Shown piece after piece: positions 60,642-64,000 of a stretch of DNA of 64,000 nt (position 1 is the stretch's first letter; every line of letters begins with the position of its first letter). A program made the translations under genes and the position numbers. Under the pieces are notes generated by a model. It did not search any database. It had not been told where the DNA came from and was given only the letters and a program-made list of their open reading frames with translations. Source of the DNA: Actinocorallia aurantiaca (GTDB lineage Bacteria; Actinomycetota; Actinomycetes; Streptosporangiales; Streptosporangiaceae); NCBI RefSeq assembly GCF_039533685.1, contig NZ_BAAATZ010000006.1:434001-498000 (forward strand). The letters are read 5' to 3'.

Positions 60642-61778
60642 CTAACGGCTGGGGATCTCCGGCCGCGGCGGCGCGGCCGACGCCCCGAAGGACGGCGGGC
60701 GCGCCGGGGCCGGGGGCGGCAGCGGCTCGGGCCTGGTCACCTCGGCGGACGGTGTCCGCGGCTCGGACGGGTAGGGGTTCGGGGTCGCCTGCTTCGGCCC
60801 GGGCGGAAGCGGGGGCGGAGGTCCGGGAGGAAGCGGGGGCGCGGGCCGGTGCACGGGCTGGGGTACGGGCACGGCCTCGCGGACGGCGGCCGTCGCCGTC
60901 TCGATGGTCGTCCACAGGTCGGGCAGGTCGGGCTGGGGGACGACGGTGCCGGGGGGCTGGGCGCAGCCGCAGAACGCGCAGACCGGGAGGCCGGTCTGCT
61001 CCCCGCACCACGGGCAGGGGCGGCAGGACATGCCCCGGATGAGGATCTGCATGGCCTGGGGGTGGCCGGACCAGACGACGAACTCGGTGAACTTCGGCGT
61101 GCCCCAGTAGGCGGCGCTCGCCGGCTGCGGCGGCGTCAGCGAGACGGACTGGGCGGCGAGGGAGACGCGGAGCCGGTCGTTGATCCAGGCGGCGTCGCCC
61201 TGCTGGTCGGCGACGAGCATCATCGCCGGGTCCGCGAGCCGTCCGGGCCAGGCGGAGAGCGGGTCGTCCTCGGTGACGCGCCGCACGTCCTGCGCGGGTG
61301 AGGCCGTCACCAGGAATCCGGCGCGCGGCAGGTAGGAGCGCATGTGCTGGCGCAGCCCGGTCTTGACGTGCGCGAGCTTGGCGACGCTGGAGACCCAGGC
61401 CCCGGCGGCCACGGCCCGGGAGAGCCGCGGGAGCAGGCTGGTGAGGACGCCGGGCTCCACGTGCGGGGCCAGGTGGGCGCACTGGTCGGCGACGAACGAC
61501 AGTGCCAGCGGGGGCAGCGACACCTCGCCGAAGGCCAGCCGCCTGGCGTCCAGGAGTTTGCGCGCCATCCGCAGGACGGGGAGGTCGGCCTGCTCGCGCC
61601 AGGACGGGTAGAGCGCCAGCACCGCCCTTCCCCCGTCGAGCATCGGGGCGAGGCGTTCGGCGAGCTCGTGGGCGGCGGCGGGGCCCGTCCCCGGTCCGGT
61701 CGGGGGCATCCGGGCCGCCATGGCCGCGCCCCGCAGCCCGACGGTCGGGAAATCGCCCAGGAGGACCACAGACGTCAC
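60642..61778 (-). CDS. Tad-locus protein of unknown function with zinc-ribbon and Pro-rich tail
   Basis: 378 residues from the GTG at 61778, chosen because GGAGG lies seven bases upstream. N-terminal TSVVLLGDFPTVGLRGAAMAAR and LAPMLDGGRAVLALYPSW suggest an alpha/beta domain. Near 270-300 CRPCPWCGEQTGLPVCAFCGC holds two CxxC pairs, a zinc-ribbon. The last about 90 residues are a low-complexity Pro-rich tail. Not recognised as a known Tad component. First gene of the tad operon reading toward 52.9 kb; 32 bases before cpaB. Confidence 0.72.
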   Translation of the reverse strand: MTSVVLLGDFPTVGLRGAAMAARMPPTGPGTGPAAAHELAERLAPMLDGGRAVLALYPSWREQADLPVLRMARKLLDARRLAFGEVSLPPLALSFVADQCAHLAPHVEPGVLTSLLPRLSRAVAAGAWVSSVAKLAHVKTGLRQHMRSYLPRAGFLVTASPAQDVRRVTEDDPLSAWPGRLADPAMMLVADQQGDAAWINDRLRVSLAAQSVSLTPPQPASAAYWGTPKFTEFVVWSGHPQAMQILIRGMSCRPCPWCGEQTGLPVCAFCGCAQPPGTVVPQPDLPDLWTTIETATAAVREAVPVPQPVHRPAPPLPPGPPPPLPPGPKQATPNPYPSEPRTPSAEVTRPEPLPPPAPARPPSFGASAAPPRPEIPSR

Positions 61779-62181
61779 CCCCGCACCTCCGCTCAGCATT
61801 CCACCCCAATTGACGCCTAAGTCGGTTTCAGCGCGAGAGTAACGGACCATAACGAACTCTGACAAAGGAATCAGAGACCCCTCCGGAGCCCCTTGCCATC
61901 TGCTTAATAATTCAAGCAAGTTCCCGGCCGGAAAGGCCCAGAAGACAGCGACGGGCGGCCCGCAGGTGTCACACGTCCCGTGCTGAACTGGGATTATTCG
62001 CGGCCCTACCAGAAGACGGCGCGGCAGAAAAGGGCCCCGAGGCCCCGCTCCCCCGTCCTGTTCCGGCCACCGGTCGGCCATTACCACGAGATCGTGACGC
62101 CGCTGGATATTCAGGTCAGAACATCACGGAGAAAGAAGAGTCAAGGCCCCGTACGTCCGGATACGGCCACGGTGACCCTTC
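61779..62181 (-). other. Upstream region of the tad operon (no gene seen)
   Basis: About 400 bp between the tad operon and the XRE regulator. On the minus strand TTGTCA (61860-61865) and TTACTC (61837-61842) are 17 bp apart and could be the operon promoter. TCTGGGCCTTTCC at about 61931-61943 (minus) resembles the core of the toxin B/C element with one base missing, about 155 bp from the start. The open frame at 61980-62204 shows no coding features. Confidence 0.35.
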
Positions 62182-62727
62182 TCACGCACGCGGATGGCGG
62201 ATGAGAAGCGCCGCGTGCACTTCCTCGCTCGTCTCCGTCGCATAGAGGTGCGGGACGTCCGAGCGCCAGGACGCGTGGGAGCCGGCGGGGATGACCACGG
62301 GCGCGTCCAGCGGGCCCACCCTGGCGGCGCCGGCGAACACCGTCAGGTGCTCGGTGACCCCTTCGGGATGCGCCGGGGAGACCTGGCGGCGCCCGGGGCG
62401 GATGCGCAGCCGGTACAGCTCGGTGACGTACTCCCGGTCTTCGAACGCCTCCAGCAGCTGCCCGGAGACGGCCTCGCCGTGGAAGACGGCCTCGGGGGGG
62501 CGGATTCCCGGATCCGTGAGGATGGCGGCCAGCGGGACGTTCAGCTGGGCCGTGATCGCGTAGAGGGTCTCGACGGTGGGGTTGCGGGTGCCCGACTCCA
62601 GTGCGGAGAGCGTGGCCTTGCCGACGGACGCGCGGTGCGCCAGCTCCGAGAGGGAGAGCCCCCGGGCCTTGCGGAGTTCGCGGATACGCCGCCCGATCTC
62701 GGCTGCGAGGCTGGGTCCGTCGGTCAT
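62182..62727 (-). CDS. XRE-family regulator with cupin domain
   Basis: 181 residues from the ATG at 62725-62727 (an ATG 12 bases upstream is the alternative). HTH of the XRE type at about 5-60 (IGRRIRELRKARGLSLSELAHRASVGKATLSALESG pattern) and a C-terminal cupin_2 sensor (about 105-178). Divergent from a BenE transporter with two palindromes in the gap, a standard layout for a local repressor that senses a metabolite. Confidence 0.9.
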   Translation of the reverse strand: MTDGPSLAAEIGRRIRELRKARGLSLSELAHRASVGKATLSALESGTRNPTVETLYAITAQLNVPLAAILTDPGIRPPEAVFHGEAVSGQLLEAFEDREYVTELYRLRIRPGRRQVSPAHPEGVTEHLTVFAGAARVGPLDAPVVIPAGSHASWRSDVPHLYATETSEEVHAALLIRHPRA

Positions 62728-62752
62728 GGGCCCAAGCATGCCGGATGCGCAC

Positions 62753-62770
62753 TGTTCCGTTTACGGAACA
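62753..62770. promoter_or_regulatory. Operator palindrome 1 (XRE/BenE spacer)
   Basis: TGTTCCGTTTACGGAACA, an 18-bp near-perfect palindrome 25 bp upstream of the regulator start. Confidence 0.7.
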
Positions 62771-62787
62771 GTGCGCCCTACACTCAG

Positions 62788-62805
62788 TGTTCCGTAAACG
62801 GAACA
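62788..62805. promoter_or_regulatory. Operator palindrome 2 (XRE/BenE spacer)
   Basis: TGTTCCGTAAACGGAACA, the reverse complement of palindrome 1, 35 bp (centre to centre) away and 36 bp upstream of the transporter start. The centre-to-centre distance puts the two sites about three and a third helical turns apart. Confidence 0.7.
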
Positions 62806-62841
62806 CTCGGGCTCCCTCCGACCCGCGAGGCGGTGGCACAC

Positions 62842-64000
62842 GTGAGACTCCAACCGGTACTCGCCGGAATCGTGCTGGTGATCGTCGGCTTCGCCAGCAC
62901 CTTCGCCGTCGTGCTCTCCGGGCTGCGCGCGATCGGCGCGGACGAGCGGCAGGCGGCGTCCGGGCTGCTCATCCTGTCGGTGACGATGGGGCTGAGCTCG
63001 ATCTTCCTGGGACTGCGGTACCGGATGCCGATCAGCATCGCCTGGTCCACTCCCGGCGCCGCGCTCCTGGCGTCCGGCGTCGGCCAGGACATCACCTACC
63101 GGGCGGGCTTGGGGGCCTTCGCCGTCACCGGAGTGCTCCTCGCGCTCACCGGGCTGTCCGCGCGGCTCGCCCGGCTGATCGCCGCGATCCCCGTCCCGCT
63201 GGCGTCGGCGATGCTCGCGGGCGTCCTGCTGCCCCTGTGCCTCGCGCCGGTGAAGGCCGTCGCCGAACTCCCCCGGGCCGCCGTACCCGTCGTCCTGACC
63301 TGGCTGGTCCTAGGCCGCTTCGCCCGCACCAGGATGTGGGCGGTGCCCGCCGCGCTGGCCGTCGCCCTCGCCTCCGTCTGGCTGACCCGGCCCGCCGACG
63401 CGCCGGCCTTCTCCAGCCCCCTGCCGGCCCTCGACTTCGAGTGGCCCACGCTGTCGTTCGGCGCGCTCATCGGCATCGCCCTCCCCCTGTACATCGTGAC
63501 GATGGCGTCCCAGAACATCCCCGGCATGGGCGTGCTGGCCGCCAACGGCTACCGCCCCGACCTGCGCCCCGTCCTGACGACGACCGGCGCCGCCACCGTC
63601 CTGGGAGCGCCGTTCGGCGGCCACGTCGTCAACCTCGCCGCCATCACCGCCCAGCTCGCCGCCGGCCCCGAAGCACACCCCGACCGCGACCGCCGCTGGA
63701 TCGCCTCCGTCACCGGCGGCGTCGTCTACCTCCTCCTCGCCCCCGTCTCGGGCCTCGCCGTCTCCTTCGTCGCCACCGCCCCGCCCCTCCTCATCGGATC
63801 CGTCGCGGGCCTGGCCCTCTTCGCCGCCCTCGCGTCCTCCCTCCACGCCGCCGTCCAGGACCCCGAAGCCCGCGAAGCCGCCGTCATCACCCTCGTCGTC
63901 TCCGCCTCCGGCATCACCGCCCTGGGAATCGGCGCCCCCTTCTGGGGCCTCCTGGCCGGCCTGGCCTACCACCGCCTCACCACGCGCCCCCGGCCGCGTC
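62842..64000 (+). CDS. benE: BenE-family transporter (C-terminus beyond window)
   Basis: About 386 residues visible from the GTG at 62842, with no stop before the right edge. Around 11-12 membrane helices. The segments PISIAWSTPGAALLASG, IGIALPLYIVTMASQNIPGMGVLAANGY and GAPFGGHVVNLAAITAQL are characteristic of BenE benzoate:proton symporters. Actual substrate unproven. Control by the divergent XRE-cupin regulator is likely. An in-frame GTG nine bases earlier has poorer ribosome-site spacing. Confidence 0.88.
   Translation, partial: MRLQPVLAGIVLVIVGFASTFAVVLSGLRAIGADERQAASGLLILSVTMGLSSIFLGLRYRMPISIAWSTPGAALLASGVGQDITYRAGLGAFAVTGVLLALTGLSARLARLIAAIPVPLASAMLAGVLLPLCLAPVKAVAELPRAAVPVVLTWLVLGRFARTRMWAVPAALAVALASVWLTRPADAPAFSSPLPALDFEWPTLSFGALIGIALPLYIVTMASQNIPGMGVLAANGYRPDLRPVLTTTGAATVLGAPFGGHVVNLAAITAQLAAGPEAHPDRDRRWIASVTGGVVYLLLAPVSGLAVSFVATAPPLLIGSVAGLALFAALASSLHAAVQDPEAREAAVITLVVSASGITALGIGAPFWGLLAGLAYHRLTTRPRPR

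Noticed and set aside
61980..62204. Possible 74-residue gene upstream of the tad operon
   Set aside because: No ribosome site, no domain, composition unlike neighbouring genes, and it runs into the XRE gene on the other strand.

Overview
The window is very GC-rich, densely packed DNA from an actinomycete. The mycothiol gene mshB, two succinate dehydrogenases of the kinds known from mycobacteria and other actinobacteria, Tat/lipoprotein exporters, GTG/TTG starts and ATGA/GTGA gene overlaps all fit a filamentous actinobacterium. A Streptosporangiales/Thermomonosporaceae member (Actinomadura-like) is my guess, not a demonstrated assignment. No rRNA, tRNA, CRISPR array or insertion sequence was recognised.

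Left part (1-26 kb), mostly core metabolism. It holds rocD (cut by the edge), a flavin reductase, a DUF6113 membrane protein and mshB, then a two-gene ABC exporter whose nucleotide-binding domains are degenerate in complementary ways. A LysR regulator, a Tat-lipoprotein Rieske protein, a DUF6529 membrane protein and an S9 peptidase follow. Two succinate dehydrogenase operons come next: sdhCAB (plus, di-heme class B type) and an Sdh1-type operon (minus). Both have a CRP/GlxR-like site (TGTGA-N6-TCAC) upstream. Then come a DUF4282 protein, lipoproteins, a TadG-like protein fused to a metallopeptidase-like domain, a prepilin peptidase, and a Ser/Thr kinase with a seven-bladed WD40 propeller.

Middle (26-39 kb), an exopolysaccharide locus. 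Two GH16 glycanases on the plus strand flank a tightly overlapping minus-strand run of glycosyltransferases, including a GT4-flippase fusion and a GT2-polytopic membrane fusion, plus a membrane-anchored beta-propeller.

Right part (39-62 kb), the most unusual region. Four proteins (here toxins A-D) begin with a class III (Flp-type) prepilin leader and pilin helix. This is followed by an acidic Pro/Asp linker, an almost invariant helical pre-toxin region and, in three of them, an intein-like Hint domain. Each ends in a completely different C-terminal tip: unknown, papain-like, type-50-like and GIY-YIG-like. Each is followed by a small immunity-type gene, and a bank of further immunity-like genes lies between A and B. 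Immediately next to them is a complete Tad (type IVc) pilus locus: OmpA-like lipoprotein, flp pilin, LuxR-type response regulator, histidine kinase, tadC, tadB, tadA, tadE, a tadZ-tadE fusion, cpaB and an unknown zinc-ribbon protein. A conserved 20-bp element sits 60-68 bp upstream of the flp start and of all four toxin starts. The working hypothesis is a polymorphic toxin system that uses Flp-pilin N-termini to ride on, or be exported by, the Tad machinery, with the prepilin peptidase at 22.4-23.0 kb as the likely processing enzyme.

Right edge (62-64 kb). A cupin-type XRE regulator is divergent from a BenE-family transporter, with two mirrored 18-bp palindromes between them. A 48-base run of N lies inside the tip of toxin C.
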